Under the pieces are notes generated by a model. The model made no database searches and had not been told where the DNA came from. It worked only from the letters and a program-made list of their open reading frames with translations. From Microcaldota archaeon (lineage in GTDB: Archaea > Micrarchaeota > Micrarchaeia > Micrarchaeales > Micrarchaeaceae), in contig DAHWRK010000003.1 in NCBI GenBank assembly GCA_027339055.1, positions 1-52,132 of the forward strand: a stretch of 52,132 nt of DNA, read 5' to 3'. The number at the start of each line of letters is the position of its first letter. Position 1 is the stretch's first letter. Made by a program: the position numbers and the translations under genes. Shown piece by piece: positions 1 to 8,881 of the stretch.

Positions 1-279
1 GTAACAGGAACTTATAATTCAACCACCGGAAAGATAAATTTTTATTTGGATGGAAAATATTACTCAAATGCGACAGTGCCTAGCGGTGATTACCTTAGCA
101 ATTATACCGAAACAGGATATATCGGCGATGCAATAGATGGAAACACAGGCACTGAGTTTTTCAACGGTTCGGTTATGAACCTTCAGATATATAATGTAAG
201 CCTCACTCCGTATGAGATAGAGCAGCTTTATGTTGCTGGCAATCCGATAGAGAGGAGTTTTGGCATTTCAGCAGGATGA
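1..279 (+). CDS. LamG/concanavalin-like surface protein, C-terminal end (partial)
   Basis: The frame is open from base 1, so the gene begins upstream and the ATG in the ORF track is internal. The visible 92 residues have the pattern of the end of a LamG/concanavalin A-like jelly-roll: a strand 'INFYLDGKYY', then 'FFNGSVMNLQIYNVSLTPYEIEQLYVAGN', the same closing segment that ends every LamG repeat in the two long genes downstream. Several N-x-S/T sequons suggest an exported, possibly glycosylated protein. Its stop lies just before the next start, so it is probably the upstream member of the same surface operon. The N-terminus and any membrane anchor are outside the window. Ligand unknown. Confidence 0.8.
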   Translation, partial: VTGTYNSTTGKINFYLDGKYYSNATVPSGDYLSNYTETGYIGDAIDGNTGTEFFNGSVMNLQIYNVSLTPYEIEQLYVAGNPIERSFGISAG

Positions 280-284
280 TTTAA

Positions 285-854
285 TTGTATAGAAATTTGA
301 AGCCGAAAAATTACAGAGCCCAGTTTTGGAGCTTTGACATAATATTTGCAATCGTGATATTCACCGTAGCGATGACCATACTGGCTTACACGTGGTACAA
401 TATAGACAACCAGCTCGCGCTTAGCTATGGCAGCGGCGCAGAGACGATGCAGTTCGAGACTCAGGTCCTTACTGAAAGGCTGCTTACACCAGGCACGCCT
501 TCAGATTGGAGTGCGTTGATAAATACATCCAACACTTCGACGTGGAAGGACTTTAGCGTAGGCTTGACCACATCATCGAACAGCAGCGAGATATCTTCGC
601 AAAAAATATATGCGCTCATGGCAATGGCCAATTACAACACCTCGGATTACGAAGCTACGAAACCGGTCATAGGGATAGGCTATGATTATTATATAGTCAT
701 ATCAGGCAGGGATATGAACATAACAATAGGAGAAAATCCTGCAACGCATAATGCGCTAACTTCGTACGTATACAAAACAAGGGCAGTAATGGGAACAGAG
801 CCGGTCCTGATGAAGGTAATAGTTTGGACGAACGAGCCGATAGCAATAAGCTGA
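285..854 (+). CDS. Pilin-like membrane-anchored surface protein
   Basis: 189 residues with one N-terminal hydrophobic helix preceded by a basic segment: 'KNYRAQFWSFDIIFAIVIF'. The A-Q junction before an S-x-D-x-x-F-x hydrophobic helix resembles a class III prepilin peptidase site, with Asp where many archaeal pilins have Glu. The rest is polar and rich in Ser/Thr/Asn, as expected outside the cell. The start is TTG, six bases after GGATGA, which also contains the stop of the previous gene, so translation is probably coupled. The next gene overlaps its stop by one base. I read it as a pilin-like subunit or tether for the LamG proteins beside it. Exact family not recognised. Confidence 0.7.
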   Translation: MYRNLKPKNYRAQFWSFDIIFAIVIFTVAMTILAYTWYNIDNQLALSYGSGAETMQFETQVLTERLLTPGTPSDWSALINTSNTSTWKDFSVGLTTSSNSSEISSQKIYALMAMANYNTSDYEATKPVIGIGYDYYIVISGRDMNITIGENPATHNALTSYVYKTRAVMGTEPVLMKVIVWTNEPIAIS

Positions 855-2716
855 TGATCATGCAGAGGAAAGAAAAAAGCAAAAATTACAAGGCGTTCAT
901 ATTCACATTGGACGCGGTATTCTCCCTCATAGTAGCTAGCGCGGCCGTTTCGCTTCTCCTGTATGTGCACTTCACGAGCCCGATAACCCCTGCAGCAGCT
1001 CCGACAATAGAAGCGCTTAGCGTAATGCACAACATGCTCTCTACGCAGCTTTCCGGAATATTGCAGAGCGGGGTGGCTCTTCCGCCATTGCAGGCTTACA
1101 AGCTCCCAAGCAGCAGCGAGCCGTTTGGCTATTCGGGCTTCTTGGCCAACGGAAGCTACATATATGCACCAGGGTCAATAGTAAAACAGGACAGTTTCAC
1201 GCTCTCTTTTTGGATAAATCCAATAAAGACAGGCAGGACCGTAAGCGGCTGTGGGATCGGAGCAGGAAATAATGCGAGTGTCATATTTTATTTAGGCAAT
1301 GAGACCAATTCTGTAGAAATAGCGTACAATTCAAGCGGCATTTATATAAACGGCTGGTACCCTGGTGGATGCCCAATATCTGGAAGCGGCACAGTACCCA
1401 TGAATAAATGGACCAACGTAGTAGTAGAACAGAATGACACAACTATGGAGATATTCATCAACGGCATAGAAACTCCTTATCCAGCTTCAAGCACAAGCAC
1501 TGAAACGCTTAAGGGGCTCCTTATAGGCACAGGGCTCAGCAACGGCGGAGCTAGAGGAAGCAGCAATATTGGGGAGTATAATTTCACGGGCTACATAGCC
1601 AACGTGCAGCTCTACAATTCTTCCCTGACACCAAGCAAGATATACCAGCTTTACAAGAGCGCGATAAACAGCGTGCCAATAGGGAATTCAAAACTTATAG
1701 GGTGGTGGCCGCTCGATAAGAATTCCAACGACTACAGCGGCAATGGAAATGATGGCATACCGCACAACGTAAACTATGTAGTTACGGATTACCTCCCGAT
1801 AGGGGATTACAACGCCAGCATAAACGAAAGCATAGCAGAGACGTTGGGAGAGCTGTATCTCAACAACGACAGCATGTATGCAGAGTTTCTTCTCAACGAT
1901 TCTGTTTTGGGACAGCCTAGGGCAGGCATATATATAAACGGCAATTATTCAGGCTCCGAAAGCGTTTCTTCCTTCAATACAACAGCCGGGAGCTACGGCT
2001 TGGTATACAACAACAGCCTCCTCGACGTAGGAAATCCAAATATGACAGTATCTGCGTGGATATATCCGCAGGGATTGGGCACATGCGGTGCAACCGCGCC
2101 CACATGCATAGTGGTTGACAAACAGGGAAGCTATGCGCTTGGAATAAACGGTTCCGGAAGCATTTGCATACAGCTGCAAGGCACTAGCCTGGGAAGTGCA
2201 TGGAATTGCAGCGTGGGGGTAGTGCATGCAAGGACATGGTCGCAGATAGGATTCACAAGAAATTCTTCCATAGCCAACATAAGCTATGACGGAGGGGTTT
2301 TGAAAAACGTTTACGCCACAGGCAATGTGATAACGAATAGCGGAAACACCATAATAGGGGCAACGGGAAGTCCTGGGAGCATATCCGGAACCTTCAACGG
2401 GTCCATAGCAAACTTGGAGATTTATAATATGAGCTTGGCACCTCAGGAATATTACGACCTGTATCTGCAGGGCATAAGTGGAATGGCACTTGGCAATTCG
2501 AAGCTTGTGGGGTGGTGGCCGCTGGATGGAAATACCAACGACTACAGCGGCAATGGAGATGCGGCAATACCTTATGGAATTACCTACGTTTCCATACCTT
2601 TCACACCCCCGAGCTTAATAAACGCTTACACTGTGAGCAAATCTTCGGTGCCCATGGCATTGGGAAGAGGTACCACAGTACAGACAGACAATCTGAGCGT
2701 GGTAATATGGCGCTGA
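854..2716 (+). CDS. Pilin-like anchor fused to two LamG-like domains
   Basis: About 620 residues. The ORF-track start at 824 lies inside the previous gene. The ATG at 854 (overlap ATGA) or at 860 fits better. The N-terminal helix 'KNYKAFIFTLDAVFSLIVASA' resembles that of the preceding gene (K-A, then L/F-D-x-x-F). It is followed by two concanavalin/LamG-like domains, each ending in 'GWWPLDxNxNDYSGNG'. Such domains usually bind carbohydrate or glycoprotein, so a surface adhesin or coat role is inferred. Many N-x-S/T sequons. The last 10 bases overlap the next gene. Which start is used is not decided by the sequence. Confidence 0.75.
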   Translation: MIMQRKEKSKNYKAFIFTLDAVFSLIVASAAVSLLLYVHFTSPITPAAAPTIEALSVMHNMLSTQLSGILQSGVALPPLQAYKLPSSSEPFGYSGFLANGSYIYAPGSIVKQDSFTLSFWINPIKTGRTVSGCGIGAGNNASVIFYLGNETNSVEIAYNSSGIYINGWYPGGCPISGSGTVPMNKWTNVVVEQNDTTMEIFINGIETPYPASSTSTETLKGLLIGTGLSNGGARGSSNIGEYNFTGYIANVQLYNSSLTPSKIYQLYKSAINSVPIGNSKLIGWWPLDKNSNDYSGNGNDGIPHNVNYVVTDYLPIGDYNASINESIAETLGELYLNNDSMYAEFLLNDSVLGQPRAGIYINGNYSGSESVSSFNTTAGSYGLVYNNSLLDVGNPNMTVSAWIYPQGLGTCGATAPTCIVVDKQGSYALGINGSGSICIQLQGTSLGSAWNCSVGVVHARTWSQIGFTRNSSIANISYDGGVLKNVYATGNVITNSGNTIIGATGSPGSISGTFNGSIANLEIYNMSLAPQEYYDLYLQGISGMALGNSKLVGWWPLDGNTNDYSGNGDAAIPYGITYVSIPFTPPSLINAYTVSKSSVPMALGRGTTVQTDNLSVVIWR

Positions 2717-5700
2717 AGAAAAAAATTATAAAAAAGCCGAAGACAAAAAGAGGCATACTGCTTACGCTGCTTACCCTTGTAATATTCATACTCATGCTCG
2801 GAGAAGTTATAACCTACGTGGTGCTTAACATAAACTACGACAACCTTTCTTCCAGCGTGGCGCAGAGCCTTGCTTCAGGCAACTTCGCCCAGAATCTAGA
2901 CTCCGGAATGAATGCTTTCCTTTATTCCAGTCTTTCCAAATCTATAGGGATAATTATTTCTTTCGAGAGCGATCCTTCGATTAGGATGGGCAACTTCATA
3001 ACTAATTCGAGCAACGTCCTTGACGCTCTTTTGTACAACGGCACCCTGTTCAACAGCACCGCGTATTATAACAACAGCTTCAAAAAAGCTGTCAGCGAAT
3101 TTGAAGCAGAGGCATTGACGGACGGATTCACCGCAAACCTGTCAAACGTTACCCTCAGGATAAAGCAGGCATCGCCTTTCAGGATAGGGGCGTACGTGAC
3201 AGGGCTTGCAGCGCTCAACACTAGCAGCGGGATAAGCCTGGATTACCCAATAAACTCCAACACGACAGTAAGCCTGAATTCGAAGCTGTCGCTCATAGGC
3301 ATAGAGCAGGGCTTGAACGGCACATTCCAGAAGGAGGAGCTGCCGAAAGCAACAGTAGTAGGCAACCTGACTGCAGTGTCAGGATCTGAAAGCCCCTATA
3401 TGTTCGCCTACGGAAAGATAATATATATGGCAGGGAAACCTTCGTGCTCCAATGTGCCCAGCGAATACACTAACGGCAATTATATACTTGCAACCCCGAA
3501 CGCAGCTTACATTGGCCAGAACGTTTGCGGGATGGCTGGGCTTATAACCAACATATCGAATTCTTCTACTCCGCTCAAGCCGTACCTTGTGTACAAAAAC
3601 GACACAATAATGAGTTATCTCCAGAACGAGCCCAATTTCCTGATAAATGGGGCAGGCTTGGACCTGCTGAATACATCGGCAATACAGAGCAGTGCTGTTG
3701 GGGGCTTCTATTACGCTTCTCCATATACTGCTTCATACCTCCAGAGGGTCGATGGCAAACCATACAAGAGCTCTCCGGAAGGCATATTCTCTTTCAGGAG
3801 CATTGACAGGAATGCGGCAAATTTCACTTTGAATACACAGAACATATCTCTGCCTTCTTTGTCTAAAGTCGCAGGCAGTAGCAGTGCGACAATCTCCGCA
3901 TGGGTCTACATTAGGGCGATGCCGAATCATCAGATAATTCTTTCTGATGACTGGAATACCCCAAATGTGTTGCAAATGTATGTCCACACGGACGGAAGGC
4001 TCGAAGCAGATTTTGGCTCTGGAAGTGCATGGATAAACGCAGCAAATACAAGCGCAGGTACGATAAAAACTGGAAAATGGTACTTCGTATCGGCAACATG
4101 GTCTAGCGGAAGAGGGGAGAGCATATACGTCAACGGGGTAAAAATGCCCATAAGTTATATTGTAGGAAATTCGCTTTCTACCGGAACGCTAGGTACGCCT
4201 GGCACAGGAGACATAGCAAACAACCAGGGAAACGGAGGTTATTTCGACGGATTTATCGCAAACGAACAGATATACAATACATCGCTTAGCGGGTACCAGA
4301 TAGAAGAACAATACAAGCAGGGCATAAATGATATGCCAGTCAATGGATCCGGACTCGTCGCATGGTATCCGCTTTCGAGCAATGCAAACGACTACAGCGG
4401 GAACGGATACAACGGAGTGCCGACCAACACCATATACTCTGCAGTAAATAATTATACGATTGACCCTACAGGCCAGCTGCAACAGAATTACGTATCCAGC
4501 GTAGCAAACTTCAACGGAACGAACAGTTATGCGAGTGTGCCTTTGGCATGGAATAGCGGAACAAACATTAGCGTGGAGGCATGGGTTTATTTGGATAAGA
4601 TACCGACAAATAACGCCGGAATAGTCTCTGCAGTTTCAAGCTCGAATTATGGTACAATATCAATATTTCCTAATGGCAATTGCTACATACAGGTAGGCAT
4701 TACGAACACGACAGGTTCGTGGCAACCTCAGGACGGTTCTGAATGCCTTGTGCCGAATAAGTGGTATCAAATCGTTGCGGTAGCAAATCAGACAAACAAT
4801 ACTTATAGCTTGTATATAAACGGGGCAAAGCAGTTTACCAACACATTCAAAGGAACGCTTGAAGCTGCGACCTCGTTTAATATTGGCTTATTCAGCTATC
4901 AAAACGCATATTTCCCAGGCTCCATCAAAAATGTGCAAATTTACAAGAATGCAATATCGTATGGCACCATCAAAGCCCTTTATCTTGAAGGCGTCAACGG
5001 AGGGCCTTTAAATAACTCTAATTTAGTAGGGTGGTGGCCGCTTGATGGCAATGCCAACGACTACAGCGGAAACGGCAATAACGGAACGGCGTATTACCTG
5101 AACTATACTCCTCTCGAGCTTCCCGCTTCAACAAGCCCGCTTGAGGGGGTATTCGGCTGCGACAGCATTAGCTCTTGCAACGCTACTGCTCAGAGGCTTT
5201 ACCTTTCCGGATTGCCGCTTGAGAAAGCAGGGCTTGGATATATGAACGCAAGCACAAGCCTTGGGATGCAGGATGGGATCGTGCCGCCTGCGACAAGCTT
5301 CAATGGAAATGGATATGAATATGCGCCAATGGGCAAATATTTTGGCGCTAACAACAACTTAACTGCCGAGGCATGGGTTTACGCAACACCGAGCACAAAC
5401 GGGCCTATATTTGGAGTAACAGACGGCGGAGCTCCAAGCGGTGGCTGGAACATGCCATTCTTGAGCGAGAACGGATTGACAGTGCATGGATATATATGGC
5501 CTGGTAGCAACATCGACATAATAAATTATACCTTGCCAAGCACTGGCTGGTATAACCTGATAATAACATACAATGCAACAGCAGGCGGCGAAACTTTTTA
5601 CGTTGACGGTAAAAGCGTGGGCTCTTATTCCATGACCTATTCTCCGTCAGGAGCTTTCGATTACTGGACAACGTATATATCTGGAGCTAAGCCTGCGAAC

Positions 5701-5979
5701 GTGAACGGCCAGCTTAACGGGATTATAGCAGACGTACAGCTTTACAAATCAGCTATGTCTCCAAGCATGGCAGAGCAGCTTTATCTCAACAACAGCGTTG
5801 AAGGGATAGGCCCTGCGGATTATTGGCCGCTTAGCTCCGGAAACCTTAACCTGCTAAACGAAACCGAGAACGTTGCCAATTATACCAATTATGGATATCT
5901 TTATGATTCGCCTTCTGTTGCGTGCACGAATTCGCAAGTAGTGAACGGCAATTGTGGAGTAGAATATGTATCAGGATAA
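2707..5979 (+). CDS. Large anchored surface protein with three LamG-like repeats
   Basis: 1,090 residues. The first 195 bases of the ORF-track entry (from 2512) are a shadow of the upstream LamG repeat in another frame. The true start is ATG 2707, giving 'MALKKKIIKKPKTKRG', a basic cytoplasmic tip, followed by a single hydrophobic helix to about residue 37. Then comes about 250 residues of unassigned extracellular sequence and three LamG/concanavalin-like domains separated by 'WYPLSSNANDYSGNG' and 'GWWPLDGNANDYSGNG'. This is the last gene of the surface operon: a palindrome with a T-rich tail overlaps its stop. Inferred adhesin or cell-coat protein. Binding target unknown. Confidence 0.8.
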   Translation: MALKKKIIKKPKTKRGILLTLLTLVIFILMLGEVITYVVLNINYDNLSSSVAQSLASGNFAQNLDSGMNAFLYSSLSKSIGIIISFESDPSIRMGNFITNSSNVLDALLYNGTLFNSTAYYNNSFKKAVSEFEAEALTDGFTANLSNVTLRIKQASPFRIGAYVTGLAALNTSSGISLDYPINSNTTVSLNSKLSLIGIEQGLNGTFQKEELPKATVVGNLTAVSGSESPYMFAYGKIIYMAGKPSCSNVPSEYTNGNYILATPNAAYIGQNVCGMAGLITNISNSSTPLKPYLVYKNDTIMSYLQNEPNFLINGAGLDLLNTSAIQSSAVGGFYYASPYTASYLQRVDGKPYKSSPEGIFSFRSIDRNAANFTLNTQNISLPSLSKVAGSSSATISAWVYIRAMPNHQIILSDDWNTPNVLQMYVHTDGRLEADFGSGSAWINAANTSAGTIKTGKWYFVSATWSSGRGESIYVNGVKMPISYIVGNSLSTGTLGTPGTGDIANNQGNGGYFDGFIANEQIYNTSLSGYQIEEQYKQGINDMPVNGSGLVAWYPLSSNANDYSGNGYNGVPTNTIYSAVNNYTIDPTGQLQQNYVSSVANFNGTNSYASVPLAWNSGTNISVEAWVYLDKIPTNNAGIVSAVSSSNYGTISIFPNGNCYIQVGITNTTGSWQPQDGSECLVPNKWYQIVAVANQTNNTYSLYINGAKQFTNTFKGTLEAATSFNIGLFSYQNAYFPGSIKNVQIYKNAISYGTIKALYLEGVNGGPLNNSNLVGWWPLDGNANDYSGNGNNGTAYYLNYTPLELPASTSPLEGVFGCDSISSCNATAQRLYLSGLPLEKAGLGYMNASTSLGMQDGIVPPATSFNGNGYEYAPMGKYFGANNNLTAEAWVYATPSTNGPIFGVTDGGAPSGGWNMPFLSENGLTVHGYIWPGSNIDIINYTLPSTGWYNLIITYNATAGGETFYVDGKSVGSYSMTYSPSGAFDYWTTYISGAKPANVNGQLNGIIADVQLYKSAMSPSMAEQLYLNNSVEGIGPADYWPLSSGNLNLLNETENVANYTNYGYLYDSPSVACTNSQVVNGNCGVEYVSG

Positions 5980-5996
5980 CGCAATTGCGTTTTGTT
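5978..5996 (+). terminator. Palindrome plus T-rich tail after the surface operon
   Basis: AACGC-AATT-GCGTT forms a 5-bp hairpin with a 4-base loop starting inside the TAA stop, directly followed by TTGTTT. It sits between two convergent operons. Archaeal termination depends mainly on the T-run, so the hairpin part is only suggestive. Confidence 0.4.
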
Positions 5997-6193
5997 TGAT
6001 GGGAAAGTCCTTTTCTGCAAATGGCCCAATGGCGCGTAGCATTTCTTAGTGCTAATCCCAATATAGCATCATCAGTTATGCTTCTGGGTACATTAGTTAG
6101 GCACTTGCAATTACACATACCTTATGACATGTCAGATTAGCGAACAGCACAGGCTTATCCGCTCTCTTCGCATCTGCAAAACCAATTTACACA

Positions 6194-7204
6194 TCACAGG
6201 CTGCCGAAGCTGCTGAACAGCGATGCTATTACGCCTCCGACTACGAAATATATGCCGAGGCCCACTATTATGAATAGGGGCACGAGCCTCATTCCTTTTG
6301 TAGTGCTGCCTGAAGATATCGTAGACATTATGAGCGCCGCGAAGCCGGTTATGACGCTTATTGCAACAAGCGAGAAGTCATGGTACACGGTGGGGCTTAT
6401 CTTTGGCGGGCTTGGCTTTAGGAAGGACACTCCAGTTGTAGGAAGCCCTCCCGGATTCGAAGCGAGTATGCCCTTCCAAACGGTATCCGTTATTACAATC
6501 ATCTGGCTGGTAAGGCCGTACAACACCGGCGCCGCTATCAGGCCGGCGAAAGCTATGAACAAGCTGTACATGAGCAGCTGGCCTGAAACTTCTTTCTGCA
6601 GCATCTGCTGGGACCTCATGTCCTTGGCGAGCTGCTCCATTAAATCTGCCATTGCGCCTCCGTATTTCTGGGCTTCTATCATCATCCTTACCGAGTGCTG
6701 AAAATTGTTGGACTTGTATTTTCCTGCGAGGTCGCGAAGCGCGTTCTCGAATGTCTCTCCGCCAAACACGTTCCGGTTCATTGCTTGGACGTCTGATGAG
6801 AAGTACTTGAATTCCGGCCTTGCCGCAAGCAGCATGGACCTGTCCAATGCTATGCCGCTTTTCAGGTTGGCGGCAGCCAGCGAAAAATAATCCGGAAGTA
6901 TAGATTCTACGAACGTCTTCCTTTGGTCTATTTTATAGTTGAGCATCATGTACATTACAACCGCGAAGAGCAGCGCGGCCACTATGCCGCCGCCGAGGGC
7001 CAGCAGCAGGTTCAGGTGCATTATCAGGTAGAGCGCAAAGGCGAGTATTATAAGTATGGCAAAACCTCCCACTATCGCTATGCTAAGGAACGTGTTGACG
7101 TCCATCTTGGAGCCCGCCAGATCCAGCGTCTTTGATATGAACCTTGCTACGCTCCTGGAAACTAGCCTCTCGAAATTTATCCTGCTGAATATGTTTTTTG
7201 CCAT
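6194..7204 (-). CDS. TadC/FlaJ-type pilus platform membrane protein (system 1, second copy)
   Basis: 336 residues with the layout of a type II secretion F domain protein: two membrane helices near residues 42-90, a helical cytoplasmic stretch containing 'ILPDYFSLAAANLKSGIALDRSM' and 'GGAMADLMEQLAKDMRSQQ', then helices near 205-235 and at the C-terminus. Platform proteins of this family sit in the membrane, contact the secretion ATPase and assemble pilin subunits. It follows a second platform protein by 4 bases, so system 1 has a two-protein platform as in bacterial Tad (TadB/TadC) loci. It is the last gene of the operon and converges on the LamG operon. No pilin gene lies inside this operon. 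Confidence 0.85.
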   Translation of the reverse strand: MAKNIFSRINFERLVSRSVARFISKTLDLAGSKMDVNTFLSIAIVGGFAILIILAFALYLIMHLNLLLALGGGIVAALLFAVVMYMMLNYKIDQRKTFVESILPDYFSLAAANLKSGIALDRSMLLAARPEFKYFSSDVQAMNRNVFGGETFENALRDLAGKYKSNNFQHSVRMMIEAQKYGGAMADLMEQLAKDMRSQQMLQKEVSGQLLMYSLFIAFAGLIAAPVLYGLTSQMIVITDTVWKGILASNPGGLPTTGVSFLKPSPPKISPTVYHDFSLVAISVITGFAALIMSTISSGSTTKGMRLVPLFIIVGLGIYFVVGGVIASLFSSFGSL

Positions 7205-7208
7205 TTAA

Positions 7209-8246
7209 TCACGTCGAGAATGAAGGCCTCGAGCCCCTTATCATCTGCAGGAACACAATCTGCAGGAAACCTATCGCTATCAGGCCTGCTTCCAGAAGCT
7301 GCGGCGTTACAGTGAACAAAGCTATGAAAGTAGTGAGTATTGTGACTACCGCTATACCCATGCTTGGCAGTATTACTCCGAAAAGCATGTAGAACATTGC
7401 TATGGCGTTCAGCCTTTGGCCGTACCTCCTGAGCTCTATGACTCTCTCTTCGGAAAGCTGGTCTATTACGCTCTGGATTGCAGACACAACGTCTCCCCCT
7501 GATTTTATGCTCACCGAAGCCTGCAGCATTATCCTCTTGAAAGAGTCGCTCTTGCTCTCAGCTATCGTCTGGTCTATGGCCTCTTCGAGAGGCATGCCAA
7601 GCTGGACGCGCTCGACAACCTTCTGGAACTCCCTGCTCGCATCGCCGTATCCCGAGCTTATGGAGACCAGAGTGTTGAACAACGGCATCCCGGACCTTAG
7701 CGCTATTATCATGTCCCTCGCGGCAAACAGTATGTCCTTCTCCACGCCCTTTGCATTTTTCTTTGTCTTGTGCTTAGGGAAGTTCAGGAACATGTTCATG
7801 CCCATGTAGAATACGACAAAGCCCAACAGGAGCGCCAGCACTGCCGCGACAGGGAAAAGCATGCCGAGATGCAGGAAAAGGACGAAGAACGTTATTCCGA
7901 GGACGATGCCTATTGCCATTGCAGCTATTATCATCCTTTCCACGAACGAGTAGAGCGTGCCCTTTATGCCCTGGTCCTTGAGCGTCTGCTCGAGCCCTTT
8001 GTGCTTCGCGCCTATGCCTTCCACGAAAAGATGCCATCTCCCTGGCTTTCTCTGCGGCTGGGCCTTTGACTGCGACATCGGGTTTATCCCAGATCCGTAT
8101 TGAGGGGTTTGCTGGGACGGCATTATTCGCTCCGACTGGCTGCGATCAGGCTGCTGGAAAAGCTTTGAGCCTATCCCCGGCTTGGGCTGTAGCTCTATGT
8201 CCTTGCCGTTTACGTTTACGATTTTTGGCTTTTTCTTCCCGAACAT
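7209..8246 (-). CDS. TadC/FlaJ-type pilus platform membrane protein (system 1, first copy)
   Basis: 345 residues. An N-terminal soluble tail of about 100 residues, rich in Gln/Pro/Lys, precedes two membrane helices (about 108-155). Then come the hallmark F-domain segment 'DILFAARDMIIALRSGMPLFNTL' and 'KSGGDVVSAIQSVIDQLSEERVIELRRYGQ', and two C-terminal helices. The same fold as the next gene, and together they would form the inner-membrane platform under the system 1 ATPase. It starts 2 bases after the stop of the upstream coiled-coil gene, so the two are clearly cotranscribed. The extended N-terminal tail is not usual for the family and could dock a partner such as the coiled-coil protein next door. 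Confidence 0.85.
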   Translation of the reverse strand: MFGKKKPKIVNVNGKDIELQPKPGIGSKLFQQPDRSQSERIMPSQQTPQYGSGINPMSQSKAQPQRKPGRWHLFVEGIGAKHKGLEQTLKDQGIKGTLYSFVERMIIAAMAIGIVLGITFFVLFLHLGMLFPVAAVLALLLGFVVFYMGMNMFLNFPKHKTKKNAKGVEKDILFAARDMIIALRSGMPLFNTLVSISSGYGDASREFQKVVERVQLGMPLEEAIDQTIAESKSDSFKRIMLQASVSIKSGGDVVSAIQSVIDQLSEERVIELRRYGQRLNAIAMFYMLFGVILPSMGIAVVTILTTFIALFTVTPQLLEAGLIAIGFLQIVFLQMIRGSRPSFST

Positions 8247-8248
8247 TT

Positions 8249-8881
8249 TTAGGCACCGGCGTTTATCAGGCTCATGGCCTCGTCAAGGCGCTGCTGCCTC
8301 AACGCCCATAACGACTGTTCAGTCTGGTTAAGCGTCATCTTCCTTTTCCTTAGGTCCTTGGACGACTTTTCTATATGGGCGGACAGGCCGTATATTTCCT
8401 GCATCACTACCTCCTTGTGGTTTTCGTCGAAAACCTGCTCTTTCAGCCCTTCGATTATGCGCTCGAGCTCCGATATCTGATCGGCTATGGAAAGCTTAGG
8501 CAGGACCAAATCTTTCTCGTTGAACTTGACTTTTATCTTTGGCTGTGGCTTGGACTCTGGGACTTCGAAGCTCTGTTGCTCTGCGGTCGGTACTGCCGAC
8601 GCCTTGCCAGACTGCTCGACCCCGGAAGCTATCAGCTGCGATTCCTTGGGCATGGTCTTCTGCGACCTTATGCGCTGGCCCCCGCGGCCGCTTTCTATTG
8701 AGTCTATCCTGCTTAGCAGGTCTAGATATGTATGGGAATTGGAATTTTCATCCGTTTCAAACAACTTTGACACGTCTATGGACGACTGCTGGGGCTTCTG
8801 CGATGATGCTTCTATGCCTTTTATGTAGGCAACCGCCTGTTCGTATTCGCTTTTTGTGCTTATGCCGTTCTCATCCATCAA
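8249..8881 (-). CDS. Soluble coiled-coil protein of pilus system 1, unknown function
   Basis: 210 residues with no membrane helix or signal peptide. The first half is low-complexity and polar (Ser/Gln/Glu rich). The second half, from about residue 125, is strongly helical with heptad-like spacing: 'QISELERIIEGLKEQVFDENHKEVVMQEIYGLSAHIEKSSKDLRKRKM'. I do not recognise the family. It overlaps the ATPase stop by 4 bases (ATGA) and is followed after 2 bases by the platform gene. Placed between motor and platform, it may be a cytosolic adaptor between them, by analogy with the extra cytosolic components of archaellum operons. This is inference only. Confidence 0.75.
   Translation of the reverse strand: MMDENGISTKSEYEQAVAYIKGIEASSQKPQQSSIDVSKLFETDENSNSHTYLDLLSRIDSIESGRGGQRIRSQKTMPKESQLIASGVEQSGKASAVPTAEQQSFEVPESKPQPKIKVKFNEKDLVLPKLSIADQISELERIIEGLKEQVFDENHKEVVMQEIYGLSAHIEKSSKDLRKRKMTLNQTEQSLWALRQQRLDEAMSLINAGA

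Noticed and set aside
2512-2706. Upstream extension of the 1,155-residue ORF
   Set aside because: It is an out-of-frame read of the LamG repeat in the preceding gene. The TM-bearing protein begins at ATG 2707.
5980-6193. Possible small RNA in the convergent gap
   Set aside because: Checked for tRNA, C/D-box and SRP-like features by eye and found only the palindrome at 5978-5991.
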